Source: CAMDBL01 sp964498125
Lineage (GTDB): Bacteria > Pseudomonadota > Alphaproteobacteria > Rhizobiales > Hyphomicrobiaceae
DNA: 50,289 bases
Direction: 5' to 3'
Assembly (NCBI GenBank): GCA_964498125.1
Contig: CAZCGE010000109.1
Coordinates: 1-50,289, forward strand
In this document: piece by piece, positions 23,437-33,865 of the stretch
Layout of the letters: each line of letters begins with the position of its first letter
How positions within the stretch are numbered: the first letter of the stretch is position 1
Program-made: the position numbers and the translations under genes
Notes under the pieces: model-generated
Database searches by the model: none
Seen by the model: the letters and a program-made list of their open reading frames with translations, nothing else
What the model was told of the DNA's origin: nothing

Positions 23437-24477
23437 ATGTCGCAACGCAAGCAGCAACCCGCATCATTGGCCACGCCCCCGACACCGGGGGCTTTCCCCA
23501 CGGTGCGCATGCGCCGCAACCGCCGCACGGGCTGGTCGCGGCGACTGGTGGCGGAAAACGTGCTGACGCCGGCCGACCTGATCTGGCCGATCTTCGTCGC
23601 CGATGGCGAGGGAAAGCGCATTCCGGTCGCCTCCATGCCGGGCATCGACCGGCTGTCGGTCGATCTGGTGGTGGCTGCCGCCGAGGAGGCCGTTGCCCTG
23701 GGTATTCCTGCCATCGCGCTCTTTCCTTATACGGACCCGAGCCTCAGGACCGAGGACGCGCGCGAGGCCTTCAACCCGGATAATTTGGTCTGCCGGGCCA
23801 CCCGCGCCGTGCGCAAGGCCGGTCTCGATCTCGGCATCCTGCTCGATGTCGCGCTCGATCCCTACACCAGCCACGGCCACGATGGCCTGATGCTTGACGG
23901 CGAGATCCTCAACGACGAGACGCTGGAGGCACTGGTCAAGCAGACGCTGGTGCAGGTCGAGGCCGGCTGCGACATCATCGCCCCCTCCGACATGATGGAC
24001 GGCCGCATCGGCGTCATCCGACAGGCGCTGGAGGCGCGCGATCACAAGGGCACGCAGATCATGGCCTATGCGGCGAAGTACGCCAGCGCCTTCTACGGGC
24101 CGTTCCGCGACGCGGTCGGCTCCAACACCACGCTCAAGGGCGACAAGCGTACCTACCAGATGGACCCCGCCAACACCGACGAGGCCTTACGCGAGGTCGG
24201 TCTCGACATCGCCGAGGGCGCCGACATGGTGATGGTCAAGCCCGGCATGCCCTATCTCGACATCGTCCGGCGCGTGTCCGAGACGTTCGGCGTGCCGACC
24301 TTCGCCTACCAGGTGTCGGGCGAGTACGCCATGCTGGCGGGCGCCGCCGAGCGCGGCTGGCTCGATGGCGACAAGGTCATGATCGAGAGCCTGATGGCCT
24401 TCAAACGCGCCGGTGCGAGCGGCGTGCTGACCTACTTCGCGCCCAGAGCCGCCAAGGCGCTCAGGGCGCAGGGGTGA
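23437..24477 (+). CDS. hemB: Delta-aminolevulinic acid dehydratase (porphobilinogen synthase)
   Basis: Joins two 5-aminolevulinates into porphobilinogen for haem and related pigments. 346 residues. Schiff-base lysines in M-A-Y-A-A-K-Y-A-S-A-F-Y-G-P-F and M-V-K-P-G-M-P-Y-L-D-I, with A-P-S-D-M-M-D-G-R and R-T-Y-Q-M-D-P-A-N. The metal-site stretch D-V-A-L-D-P-Y-T-S-H-G-H-D-G lacks the cysteine cluster of zinc enzymes, which puts it in the magnesium-type group common in alphaproteobacteria. Stands alone on the plus strand. Confidence 0.96.
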   Translation: MSQRKQQPASLATPPTPGAFPTVRMRRNRRTGWSRRLVAENVLTPADLIWPIFVADGEGKRIPVASMPGIDRLSVDLVVAAAEEAVALGIPAIALFPYTDPSLRTEDAREAFNPDNLVCRATRAVRKAGLDLGILLDVALDPYTSHGHDGLMLDGEILNDETLEALVKQTLVQVEAGCDIIAPSDMMDGRIGVIRQALEARDHKGTQIMAYAAKYASAFYGPFRDAVGSNTTLKGDKRTYQMDPANTDEALREVGLDIAEGADMVMVKPGMPYLDIVRRVSETFGVPTFAYQVSGEYAMLAGAAERGWLDGDKVMIESLMAFKRAGASGVLTYFAPRAAKALRAQG

Positions 24478-24540
24478 AGCGGGCCGGATTGGCGTCAGGG
24501 TAGCCGCGCACCGGCAATTCAATTCTCAGAGGTCGTACAC

Positions 24541-24607
24541 CCGCTGCTGTCATCCCGGGGCTTGCCTGCCCCGATGCAGATCGGGGTCCCCGGGATGACA
24601 GCAGCGG
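24541..24607. repeat. REP-like cruciform between hemB and apaG
   Basis: Perfect 20-bp arms (ccgctgctgtcatcccgggg and its complement at 24588–24607) enclose a second stem ccccga/tcgggg. The catcccggg…cccgggatg core is the common alphaproteobacterial intergenic palindrome and recurs in altered form at 49763–49925. Confidence 0.85.
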
Positions 24608-24687
24608 TTGATTTGGCACAGCGACAGAACGGAATGGCCCTGGGTGTGCCACCCAACGCGCCGGCATGGTCCGATCGACTTGATCTG

Positions 24688-24696
24688 TGCTATAAT
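24688..24696 (+). promoter_or_regulatory. Extended -10 promoter element of apaG
   Basis: TGCTATAAT, a perfect extended -10 hexamer, 47 bases before the apaG ATG. No good -35 is visible 17 bases upstream, as is usual for extended -10 promoters. Confidence 0.55.
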
Positions 24697-24742
24697 TCGA
24701 GCCTCGACAATAGCCGTCCCGCGACTTTCCGGTGCGACACCC

Positions 24743-25135
24743 ATGTACGAACAAGTAACGCGCCAAGTCCGCGTGCGCGTGGCGCCCAAGTATCTCGACG
24801 ATCGCTCGACGCCGGAGGAAAACTATTTCTTCTGGGCCTACACCGTGGAAATCTCCAACCAGGGCTCCGCGCCGGTGCAGCTGCGCTCGCGCTACTGGAG
24901 CATCACCGACGCCAATGGCCACACCGAGGAAGTGCGCGGACCCGGCGTTGTCGGTGAGACGCCATTGATCCCGCCCGGCAAGTCGTTCGTCTACACCTCG
25001 GGCTGTCCGCTCAGAACGTCGTCGGGCCTGATGGTCGGCAGCTATGCCATGACCGGCGCGGACGGCGAGGCCTTCGACGTGGCAGTCCCCGCCTTCTCCC
25101 TCGACAGCCCCTACGCCCGCCCACGGATGAATTGA
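24743..25135 (+). CDS. apaG: ApaG family protein
   Basis: 130-residue single beta-sandwich (FnIII-like) protein. Y-F-F-W-A-Y-T-V-E-I-S-N-Q-G, Q-L-R-S-R-Y-W-S-I-T-D-A-N-G, V-x-G-x-x-P-x-I-P-P-G-x-x-F-x-Y-T-S-G-C-P-L and M-V-G-S-Y-x-M are the family blocks. The biochemical role is unsettled; it is linked genetically to Co2+ resistance in Salmonella. Start ATG at 24743. Confidence 0.95.
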   Translation: MYEQVTRQVRVRVAPKYLDDRSTPEENYFFWAYTVEISNQGSAPVQLRSRYWSITDANGHTEEVRGPGVVGETPLIPPGKSFVYTSGCPLRTSSGLMVGSYAMTGADGEAFDVAVPAFSLDSPYARPRMN

Positions 25136-25138
25136 GGC

Positions 25139-25260
25139 TCCGCCTTCCCGGCCGGAGCCGCCCGGCAGCGCCGGGCGCGCGGAGGTGCCGGGATCTTGCC
25201 CTGTCGCCGTTGAATCGCCGTCACGAACCTGCGCCGGGTGAAGATCCCGGATAACCGCGC
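25139..25260. repeat. Cluster of hairpins between convergent apaG and ftsH
   Basis: Three stems in succession: ggctccg…cggagcc, gcccggc-agc-gccgggc, and a 10-bp pair ccgggatctt…aagatcccgg enclosing about 43 bases. The first two may end apaG transcription. The rest of the 258-base gap up to the ftsH stop shows no gene. Confidence 0.5.
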
Positions 25261-25393
25261 CGTAAGGACGTGCGCAGCTATTGCCGCCGTTCAGGGCGCG
25301 GTTTCCGGGAAGGCTTGTGGAGGGGCTTCCGGGATGGCGGTGGGGAGAAAGGCGGCGCACGCGGAGCACGTCATGTTCCGCGTCGCCTTGGGC

Positions 25394-27328
<1,935 letters not shown>

Positions 27329-27524
27329 CACGCTTCCTATGTGAGCCCAGCACCCTCGCCGCAACACTGCATGTTGTTACCACCAGCTAGTGCACGCCTG
27401 GGCGAACTTACCACCTGCAGTTCATGTGAAGATAGGGTCCTGCAGAGGTCTTGCCAAGTTGCCGCTGCCTCGAAATCGGTATTTGTCCGATTTTCGTTCA
27501 TGATCCAGTCCACACTATCGCCGG

Positions 27525-28889
27525 TCAACCATTGGCACCGCCGCCCGCCCCGTGCCCCGCTCGCCCGCGAGCCTGCCCGATAAATCTTACCAAGCAAGCC
27601 TCATCGCTGGCTGCAATGGCCGGGCCGGCCGCGCCGAGTGGCGCGAGCCCGATCCCCAAATGGGGAACAGCGATCAGCCGGCCATCCCGCCAGAAGGACG
27701 GCAATGTGGCCGCCGCCAGGGCTGGCATCGCCCGGCCACCGCGCCCACCGCTGCGCAATTGCCCGCCTTGCTGTTGCCCCAGCGCGCGCACCAGGACGTG
27801 GCCGGACCCTGGGCTGCGCCAAGTGACCTGGAAACGCCGGTCCCAGCAGGCCTCGCCACCGGCGGGCAATTCAACTTCCGGTAGGCCTTCGCGCCCCGAT
27901 TCCCGAAAAATCTCGATCCGTCCTTGCCGCTCGACGACAATACAGCCGCCCAGAGTCACGCCCGAATGTGCGCCGCCGTCCAGGGCCGCGGCCAGCGCCT
28001 CGATTTGCGACAAGCGCGCCGGCAGGGCCTGCCCGCCATGCGCCTGCACGAGAGAGGCCAGCAGGCGAATGCGTAGCTCGTCGCTGGCGGCCAGCCAGCC
28101 AGCCTTGTCGATCGTTGCATAAGCGCCGTCGTGGCTGTCGACGACACGCTCGGCCAACTCCTGCGTGGCGGTCTCGAGCGCCCGTCGCGCCCGCCCCAAG
28201 CGGCGCGCGCTGCGCCCGATCATCGCCGCGCTCAGCCCGGCAGCCTCCAAGGCTGGCCAGGCGGCCCGCAGGCGAACGCGCTCGAAGGCGAGGTCGGCGT
28301 TGCTCGGATCATCGACCGAATCGATGCCGGCGGCGACCGCGGTGGCGACCAGCCGCGCCTTGGCGATGGCGAGCAGTGGTCGCAACACCGGCACATCGCC
28401 TTCAAGACGCGCCAGCGACATGGCGGCCAGGCCGTCGACACCGCTGCCGCGGGCGAGCCGCATCAACACCGTCTCGACCTGATCTTCGGCATGATGGGCG
28501 GTGACGATGGCGGCCGGCTGACCGGGGCAGCGGCGTGCCGCGTGCGCCAGCAGCCGGTAACGCGCCTGGCGCGCGGCTTCCTGGATCGCGGTACCGGGCT
28601 TACAACCCTCCCACCGCTCGATGCGATGCGCCACCCCGAGCCGCTGCGACACGACCCCGGTCGCCCTGGCCTCGCTCGCCGATTCCAGCCGCAACCCATG
28701 ATCAATCGTCACGGCCTCGAGCTGCGGCGCATGGTTGCCTCGGTTGGCCTGCCACCGCGCCAGGCTTGCCAGCAGCGCCATGCTGTCGGCCCCCCCGGAG
28801 ACAGCAATCACCAGCGTGGCATAGGCCGCAAGCCAGCCATACGTGCCTTCCAGCTCGTCGTCGCGCAGCCCTGCAACCTCGCCCGTCAT
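27525..28889 (-). CDS. tilS: tRNA(Ile)-lysidine synthase
   Basis: Modifies C34 of the CAU-anticodon isoleucine tRNA to lysidine so that it reads AUA; essential. The PP-loop S-G-G-A-D-S-M-A-L-L lies near residue 32, with T-I-D-H-G-L-R and A-H-H-A-E-D-Q-V-E-T. The ~454 residues include the C-terminal substrate-binding part. I start at the ATG at 28889 (gtgaggca site); the frame is open to 28955, which would overlap cpoB. The start lies 5 bases after the cpoB stop, so the two are coupled. Confidence 0.94.
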   Translation of the reverse strand: MTGEVAGLRDDELEGTYGWLAAYATLVIAVSGGADSMALLASLARWQANRGNHAPQLEAVTIDHGLRLESASEARATGVVSQRLGVAHRIERWEGCKPGTAIQEAARQARYRLLAHAARRCPGQPAAIVTAHHAEDQVETVLMRLARGSGVDGLAAMSLARLEGDVPVLRPLLAIAKARLVATAVAAGIDSVDDPSNADLAFERVRLRAAWPALEAAGLSAAMIGRSARRLGRARRALETATQELAERVVDSHDGAYATIDKAGWLAASDELRIRLLASLVQAHGGQALPARLSQIEALAAALDGGAHSGVTLGGCIVVERQGRIEIFRESGREGLPEVELPAGGEACWDRRFQVTWRSPGSGHVLVRALGQQQGGQLRSGGRGGRAMPALAAATLPSFWRDGRLIAVPHLGIGLAPLGAAGPAIAASDEACLVRFIGQARGRAGHGAGGGANG

Positions 28890-28893
28890 TGCC

Positions 28894-29952
28894 TCACGCA
28901 CAGCCGATCCGCTGCCGCTCCGACTGGGTTCGCGTCCTGATGTGGTTGGGCGCATTGGGAAAGCGCGACATCAGCTCGGAATAGGACGAGCAGGCCGCAT
29001 CGCGCTGCCCCAGCCGATCGAGCGACATGGCGAGCTTCAACAGGCTGTCGGGCGCCTTGGCGCTGCGCGCGTAGGTCTTGTAGCCTTTGAGGAAAGCTTC
29101 GGCCGCCTGCTTGAACTGACCACGCACGAAATACGTCTCGCCGAGCCAGTACTGCGCATTGGGCACCAACGGATCACTGGGAAAACGCTTGATGAAGTCA
29201 TCGAAAACGACTTCCGCCGCACCATAGTCCTGCTGCAGCAGGTGGCCATAGGCGGTCTCGTAGAGCTGCTTGGAAGCCACGCCCTCCACGCCACCGGCCG
29301 CGGGCACCGGTGGCACCGGATGGCGCTGCACAGGGGGTAGCTGGGATGCGCTTTCGGCGATGACGGCGCCGATCGAGTCGCCAGGCGTCACCGTGGTCGA
29401 GCCAAAACGCGGGGCGACCGGCGAAACGGCTGGCGGCGGCGGTGCGCTGGACCGGCGACCATCCAGCGCACGCATCTGCTCAGCCACCTGTTCGAGCTGT
29501 GCTGTCAGGGCGCGAATTTGTGTTTCCAGGCCATCCAGGCGCGCTGCATCACTCGAAGAATAGGCGCCGGCCGAAGGCTGCGGGCCCGACCGGGGAAACT
29601 GCGCTGCAGCGCTTTGGCCGCCACCTGAGCGCGCGAGCGACTCCAGCGTACCGATCACCACCTGCATATCGACCAGCTGCTCCTCGAGCTGATCGACGCG
29701 CTGGCGCAGTGCACCTTCGCCGGCCCCGCCCGCCGTCTCCGACTTGGCGGGAGCCTTGGCGGTCCCTGCCGGAGCCGGGTTCGACTTGGCCTTGCCTGGC
29801 GGCGCCGGTGGCTGCCCTGGGAACTGTGACACAGGTGGCTGCGGAACCGGCGGCAGCGGTTGCATCTGCTGGGCGACGGCTACGGCAGGCAGCGCCGCCA
29901 GCAGCAGCATGATGCCTGCGCCTGCGACTTTGCGGTTAGTATTCCAGTGCAT
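28894..29952 (-). CDS. cpoB: Cell division coordinator CpoB (YbgF)
   Basis: Periplasmic protein that links peptidoglycan synthesis to Tol-Pal during division. 352 residues: signal peptide (G-I-M-L-L-L-A-A-L-P-A-V-A-V-A), Pro-rich stretch, coiled-coil trimerisation segment (R-Q-R-V-D-Q-L-E-E-Q-L-V-D-M-Q), second coiled coil near 130–160, and three TPR units at the C-terminus (Y-E-T-A-Y-G-H-L-L-Q-Q-D-Y, Y-W-L-G-E-T-Y-F-V-R-G, L-K-L-A-M-S-L-D-R-L-G). Start ATG at 29952. It lies 106 bases after the Pal-like gene. Confidence 0.93.
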   Translation of the reverse strand: MHWNTNRKVAGAGIMLLLAALPAVAVAQQMQPLPPVPQPPVSQFPGQPPAPPGKAKSNPAPAGTAKAPAKSETAGGAGEGALRQRVDQLEEQLVDMQVVIGTLESLARSGGGQSAAAQFPRSGPQPSAGAYSSSDAARLDGLETQIRALTAQLEQVAEQMRALDGRRSSAPPPPAVSPVAPRFGSTTVTPGDSIGAVIAESASQLPPVQRHPVPPVPAAGGVEGVASKQLYETAYGHLLQQDYGAAEVVFDDFIKRFPSDPLVPNAQYWLGETYFVRGQFKQAAEAFLKGYKTYARSAKAPDSLLKLAMSLDRLGQRDAACSSYSELMSRFPNAPNHIRTRTQSERQRIGCA

Positions 29953-30058
29953 CGGATTCCAGATCTCGCCTTTGACCAAGACTTGCATCAAGCCCGCGAA
30001 AACAGGCGCAATGCAGGCACCCCACAATTTTTACGCATTGACGGTCACGGGCAAATTG

Positions 30059-30682
30059 TCAACGGGGCAAGCTGCTGCGCGCGCGCTCATCCCCACGCAT
30101 TGCACGGCCCGAGGCAGCGTGCGGGGCAGGGCCCGTGACATTCAAGTGACTGACCGCGCGACGATTTTGCGCGCTGCACACCGCTTCCCGGCACAGCGCG
30201 ACCGGGCGGTCGTTACCCAGCGACACCGTCATGATGCGCTCGGGCGCCACGCCCTCCTCCAGCAGCCGGCGCCGGACGATCTCGGCACGCCGCTCGGCCA
30301 GCGCGCGATTCTGCAGCGCCGTGCCTGGATCATCGGCATGGCCTTCGACGGTGACGACAACGCTTGGATTGCGCCGCAACCAGGCCGCCTGCGCATTCAG
30401 GACCGTGCGCGCGCGCGCACTGAGATCGTTGCTGCCGGGCGCAAAGAAGACGCGGTCGCCAATTGTGGCGCGAAACTCATCGGAGATCACAGGGCTTGGA
30501 TGCACCTCGACTTTCCATTCGCCACCAGCCCCAGGCTGAGCCGCGGTGGGCGCAAATCCCAGCTGGCTGCGGGTGCCCGCCAGCGGCTCGCCTTCCCCTG
30601 CGGGCGCGGCGATCGGCTGCAGCACCCCCAGGACAGCGGCGGCAGCGCCCGACAACCAGACGAGCCGCCTCACCCCCTCCAT
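30059..30682 (-). CDS. OmpA/Pal-like peptidoglycan-binding protein without lipobox
   Basis: By position this is pal, the outer-membrane partner of TolB. The OmpA-C domain is clear: G-D-R-V-F-F, V-T-V-E-G-H-A-D, R-A-x-x-V-R-R-x-L, N-R-R-A-V. But the N-terminus (M-E-G-V-R-R-L-V-W-L-S-G-A-A-A-A) is an ordinary signal peptide with no cysteine, so it cannot be lipidated as Pal is. The normal F-D-F-D-x-S-D-L is F-A-P-G-S-N-D-L and H-A-D-E-R-G-T is H-A-D-D-P-G-T. There is a basic C-terminal tail. Starts at 30703 (TTG with gggagtagggg) or 30751 are also possible; none adds a lipobox. Confidence 0.85.
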   Translation of the reverse strand: MEGVRRLVWLSGAAAAVLGVLQPIAAPAGEGEPLAGTRSQLGFAPTAAQPGAGGEWKVEVHPSPVISDEFRATIGDRVFFAPGSNDLSARARTVLNAQAAWLRRNPSVVVTVEGHADDPGTALQNRALAERRAEIVRRRLLEEGVAPERIMTVSLGNDRPVALCREAVCSAQNRRAVSHLNVTGPAPHAASGRAMRGDERARSSLPR

Positions 30683-30818
30683 CGTTTTGCGCTGATGTCG
30701 CAAGCCCCTACTCCCGTCATTGCCGTACAAATGGCTAACAGAAGCTGACATTGCGCCACGTTTAGGGCCAAACTTTGGTCATCGCGTGGCGCGCGACGAT
30801 GGTCGCCGCCAGCAGGCT

Positions 30819-31646
30819 TCACCGGGTTGCCGCCGCGCTGCCGTAATAGCCCTGCACGGTGTCCCAGGCGACGGATTGCAGGTGCTTGGCGGTCGCGGCA
30901 TCGAGGCCCGCGGTGTAGCTGAGATCGACCGGAGATTTCTTCAGCAGGGCGGCATACAGGGTGGCGGCTGACAGGTAGGTGCCCGCCAGGCTCGGATGCC
31001 GCTTGTCAGCCACATAGAGGTTGAGCTCTGGGCGCTGCTGTACGGACTTGGCGAAGGCCAGTCCCACCGGCACGACAAAGGCGCGGTTGGCGTTGCCGGC
31101 TTGCGTATAGGCCTCGGCCAGCTGCGCGGTCATCTCCGGCTTGTCGGCATAGGCCCACGACATGAAGAATACCGGCACCGCACCATGCTTGCGCACGGTG
31201 TCGCTATGTTTTTTGGTGAATTCCGCAAACACAGTTTTGAAATCAGGGTGCACCGGGCACAGGCTGCAATCCATCATGATGGCCAGATCGAACAGCCGGT
31301 TGAACGTGTTCATGACGATGTTGTTGTTGGCGTCGAAGGAATATTTGCCGATGGCGTTGGGCCGGAAATAGGACTCGACGTCGTGCCAGTCCGATCCCGA
31401 GCCGGAGATCGTCACCGAGGTGGCGCGCATGGCGTAACCCGGCTCGCCAGCGCGCAGCAGCGCCAGGAAATGGGAGTGCAGGCTGTTGTTGTAATAAAAG
31501 AAGCTGTTGCCGATGAAGATCGCCGACGCCGGCCGTGCCACGCCCGACTCCAGCATTGCCGGCTTGGTTTGGGCGAACGCGGGGCACGCGCTGGTCGCGC
31601 CAGCCAGGGCGAGGGCGATCAGCAAGACGTAGCGAGAAAGCGGCAT
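30819..31646 (-). CDS. Exported SGNH-hydrolase-like protein
   Basis: 275 residues. Signal peptide (Y-V-L-L-I-A-L-A-L-A-G-A-T-S-A, cleavage after A-F-A). Block I I-F-I-G-N-S-F-F-Y-Y-N-N supplies the putative nucleophile serine, and D-K-R-H-P-S-L-A-G-T-Y near the end supplies the Asp-x-x-His pair of SGNH/GDSL esterases. The mature protein has cysteines in M-D-C-S-L-C-P. The substrate is unknown; family members deacylate lipids, peptidoglycan or polysaccharides. It sits directly upstream of the Pal-like gene, where tolB would be expected. Confidence 0.8.
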   Translation of the reverse strand: MPLSRYVLLIALALAGATSACPAFAQTKPAMLESGVARPASAIFIGNSFFYYNNSLHSHFLALLRAGEPGYAMRATSVTISGSGSDWHDVESYFRPNAIGKYSFDANNNIVMNTFNRLFDLAIMMDCSLCPVHPDFKTVFAEFTKKHSDTVRKHGAVPVFFMSWAYADKPEMTAQLAEAYTQAGNANRAFVVPVGLAFAKSVQQRPELNLYVADKRHPSLAGTYLSAATLYAALLKKSPVDLSYTAGLDAATAKHLQSVAWDTVQGYYGSAAATR

Positions 31647-31670
31647 CGGAAGTCCTCCGTGAACGTGTTT

Positions 31671-33065
31671 TTACATCGGATCGGTCGGCGCCGTCGCGTC
31701 AGAACCGGTTTCAATCACTTCGCCGGCCGCCAGCAGCAAATCCTCGCGATAACGGCCGGCAACGATCTGCACGCCGACCGGCGTCTTGCCGACACGGCCG
31801 GTGGTGACGGTCAGGCCGGGCAGTCCCATGGGCGCGATGCCGATCTGGAGCAACTGCGCCTCCCAGACCCGGGCAAAGGCTTGCGGCGATTGCACATCGA
31901 GCTGATCGGGAAAGGGCAGCTCGGCCGAAACGGGGCAGAGCAGCACGGGATAGTCATGCAGGAACAGCTGCCATTCGCGCGTTAGCTTGGCCCTGAGCTG
32001 CAGGGCATCCATTAGCGCCTCGATCGTCGGCGCCGGGCACAGCTCCTGCATCCGTGCGTAGACGAACATGGCGTCGGGATCGGCCTCCTTGGCGACCGCC
32101 TCACTGGCGCCGCGCCGGAATTCGGCGAGCCACAGCATCAGCTGAACTTGCACGGCCTGCCGCAGCGGCGGGCACGCCACCTCGACCACCTGCCAGCCGC
32201 CGGCTTCGAGCCGCTGGGCGGCGTCACGCAGCGCCTTCTCGACTTCGGGCACGACCTTCAGGCCCTCCGGCGCCACGCACAGCGCGGCTTTCTTCGGCGC
32301 CGGCGGGCCGATCAGGGGCGCTGGGATCCACCAGGGATCGCGCAGGTCCTCGACGGCCATGGCACGGAAAGCCAGTCGCACATCGGCGATGCTGCGCGCC
32401 AGCGGACCAGACGTCGCCATCAGCTGTGCGCCGATGTGGCGATCGGGCGCGGTGAAATTCATCGCCGGGACGCGGCCCAAACTCGGGCGCAAGCCATGCA
32501 GACCGCAGGCGTAGGCGGGATAACGGATGGAGCCGGCGATATCGGTGGCATGGCCAATCGGCACGATGCCACTCGCCACCGCCGCCGCCGAGCCGCCGGA
32601 GGAGCCACCCGGCGTGATCGTCTTGTCGCGAGGGTTCAGCGTGTGGCCATGCAAGGAGTTGCGCGTGAACCAGCGCAGCGAGAACGCCGGCGTGTTGGTG
32701 CGACCGACAATGACGGCACCGGCCTTGCGCAGATTGGCGACCACCGGGTTATCGATCTTGGCCACGAGGTCACGCTGCAGGCGGACGCCGTTGGTTGTGG
32801 CGTGGCCGGCCTGATCCATATTGACCTTGATGGTGATCGGCACGCCGGCCAGCAGGCCTGGATTGTCGCCCCTGGCGATGGCCGCGTCGATCATGCCCGC
32901 CGCAGCCAGCGCCTCCTCCGGCATCTCGGCGACGACGGCATTGATTTTCGGATTGACGGCGGCAAGGCGGGCCAGGGCCGCCTGCGTGACCTCGCGCGCC
33001 GAAAGCTTGCGCTGGCGCACGCGCTCCGCGATCTCCCCGGCAGACAGCCGCCACAGTTCCGACAT
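31671..33065 (-). CDS. Amidase signature family protein
   Basis: 464-residue cytoplasmic hydrolase with the Ser-cisSer-Lys triad: lysine in P-I-T-I-K-V-N-M-D, and the Gly/Ser-rich signature P-G-G-S-S-G-G-S-A-A-A-V with cis-Ser, followed by G-H-A-T-D-I-A-G-S-I-R-Y-P-A, holding the nucleophile. Close to fatty-amide and indole-acetamide hydrolase-like members rather than GatA: there are no gatB or gatC genes here. The substrate cannot be told. It is divergent from the cupin gene, and 25 bases separate it from the SGNH gene downstream, so the two may form one unit. Confidence 0.9.
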   Translation of the reverse strand: MSELWRLSAGEIAERVRQRKLSAREVTQAALARLAAVNPKINAVVAEMPEEALAAAGMIDAAIARGDNPGLLAGVPITIKVNMDQAGHATTNGVRLQRDLVAKIDNPVVANLRKAGAVIVGRTNTPAFSLRWFTRNSLHGHTLNPRDKTITPGGSSGGSAAAVASGIVPIGHATDIAGSIRYPAYACGLHGLRPSLGRVPAMNFTAPDRHIGAQLMATSGPLARSIADVRLAFRAMAVEDLRDPWWIPAPLIGPPAPKKAALCVAPEGLKVVPEVEKALRDAAQRLEAGGWQVVEVACPPLRQAVQVQLMLWLAEFRRGASEAVAKEADPDAMFVYARMQELCPAPTIEALMDALQLRAKLTREWQLFLHDYPVLLCPVSAELPFPDQLDVQSPQAFARVWEAQLLQIGIAPMGLPGLTVTTGRVGKTPVGVQIVAGRYREDLLLAAGEVIETGSDATAPTDPM

Positions 33066-33135
33066 GGCCCCTCTCCTCGCTGACGTACCGCGAGTTGACC
33101 GGATTGCGCCGGACGGCGCAAGTGCGAAGCGCTGT

Positions 33136-33176
33136 GATAGCCGGCAGCTATCGAATTCGAAGGGTAACGATATTTC
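33136..33176 (+). promoter_or_regulatory. LysR/OxyR-type operator upstream of the cupin gene
   Basis: ATAG-N7-CTAT at 33137–33151 (a T-N11-A LysR box) runs on as CGAATT and, 17 bases after CTAT, GATATTTC. The same arrangement, with the same spacing, is found at 35490–35530. CTAT ends 107 bases before the cupin ATG. The binding protein is inferred; no LysR gene is in the window. Confidence 0.7.
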
Positions 33177-33258
33177 TCGTTGCGCGGCACTTTCTCCATT
33201 CTGCCAATCGTCGGGCCGTCACGACATGGCCCACAATTCCGATATGGAGACCACAGTC

Positions 33259-33756
33259 ATGACAGCACTTCGCCAAAGCCGCACGGGGCTGGTTCGTACA
33301 ATGGTACTCGGCGCGCTCGCCGCCGGGGCCATTGCCGCCGCCCCGACACTCGCCAATGCCGGCTCCTGCCCGGCCGACAAGGTCACGGCGGACGGCCAGA
33401 AGCCTGGCGCCACCGCGCACAAGGACGTGACCGACAAAGTCATCGGCTCGATTGATCTGGCCAACGAAGCCCCGCGCCTCAAGGATCACAAGTTCCGCCT
33501 GCGCGAACTGGTCGTCCAGCCCGGCGGCGAAGTCGCCTGGCACAGCCATGCCGAGCGGCCGGCCATCATCTACATCGTCTCGGGCACCATCGTCGAATAT
33601 GCCAGCACTTGCGCCGTGCCGATCGTGCACAAGGCGGGCGAGGTGGCGCGCGAGACGCATGCCACGTCGCACTGGTGGAAGAACAACAGCAAGAAGCCGG
33701 TCGTGCTGCTGTCGGCCGATATCCTGCACATGAAGGACGATCCGCACACGATGTGA
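33259..33756 (+). CDS. Exported cupin-domain protein
   Basis: 165 residues: signal peptide (M-V-L-G-A-L-A-A-G-A-I-A-A-A, cleavage after A-N-A), then a single cupin barrel. The first cupin motif is P-G-G-E-V-A-W-H-S-H-A-E-R-P, giving His-x-His and a Glu as metal ligands; the second is around E-T-H-A-T-S-H-W-W-K-N. Such small exported cupins are often metal-binding proteins of unknown activity. The ATG at 33259 has ggag about 9 bases upstream; in-frame ATGs at 33226 and 33244 are less well placed. First gene of a plus-strand series controlled, I infer, by the shared operator. Confidence 0.88.
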   Translation: MTALRQSRTGLVRTMVLGALAAGAIAAAPTLANAGSCPADKVTADGQKPGATAHKDVTDKVIGSIDLANEAPRLKDHKFRLRELVVQPGGEVAWHSHAERPAIIYIVSGTIVEYASTCAVPIVHKAGEVARETHATSHWWKNNSKKPVVLLSADILHMKDDPHTM

Positions 33757-33865
33757 TCGTCGCCGCAATTGGGTTGCGCGCCCGCCGGACACGACAGCCA
33801 CGGCTGACAGGTTCGATCTCGCGTGCAACCCAACCCAACTCGTCCGGCTGCAGGAGCGTGCGACC

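Noticed and set aside
24478..24742. SAM-II-type riboswitch before apaG
   Set aside because: Methionine genes with such riboswitches can lie near apaG in alphaproteobacteria, but here the sequence is a REP cruciform plus an ordinary extended -10 promoter.
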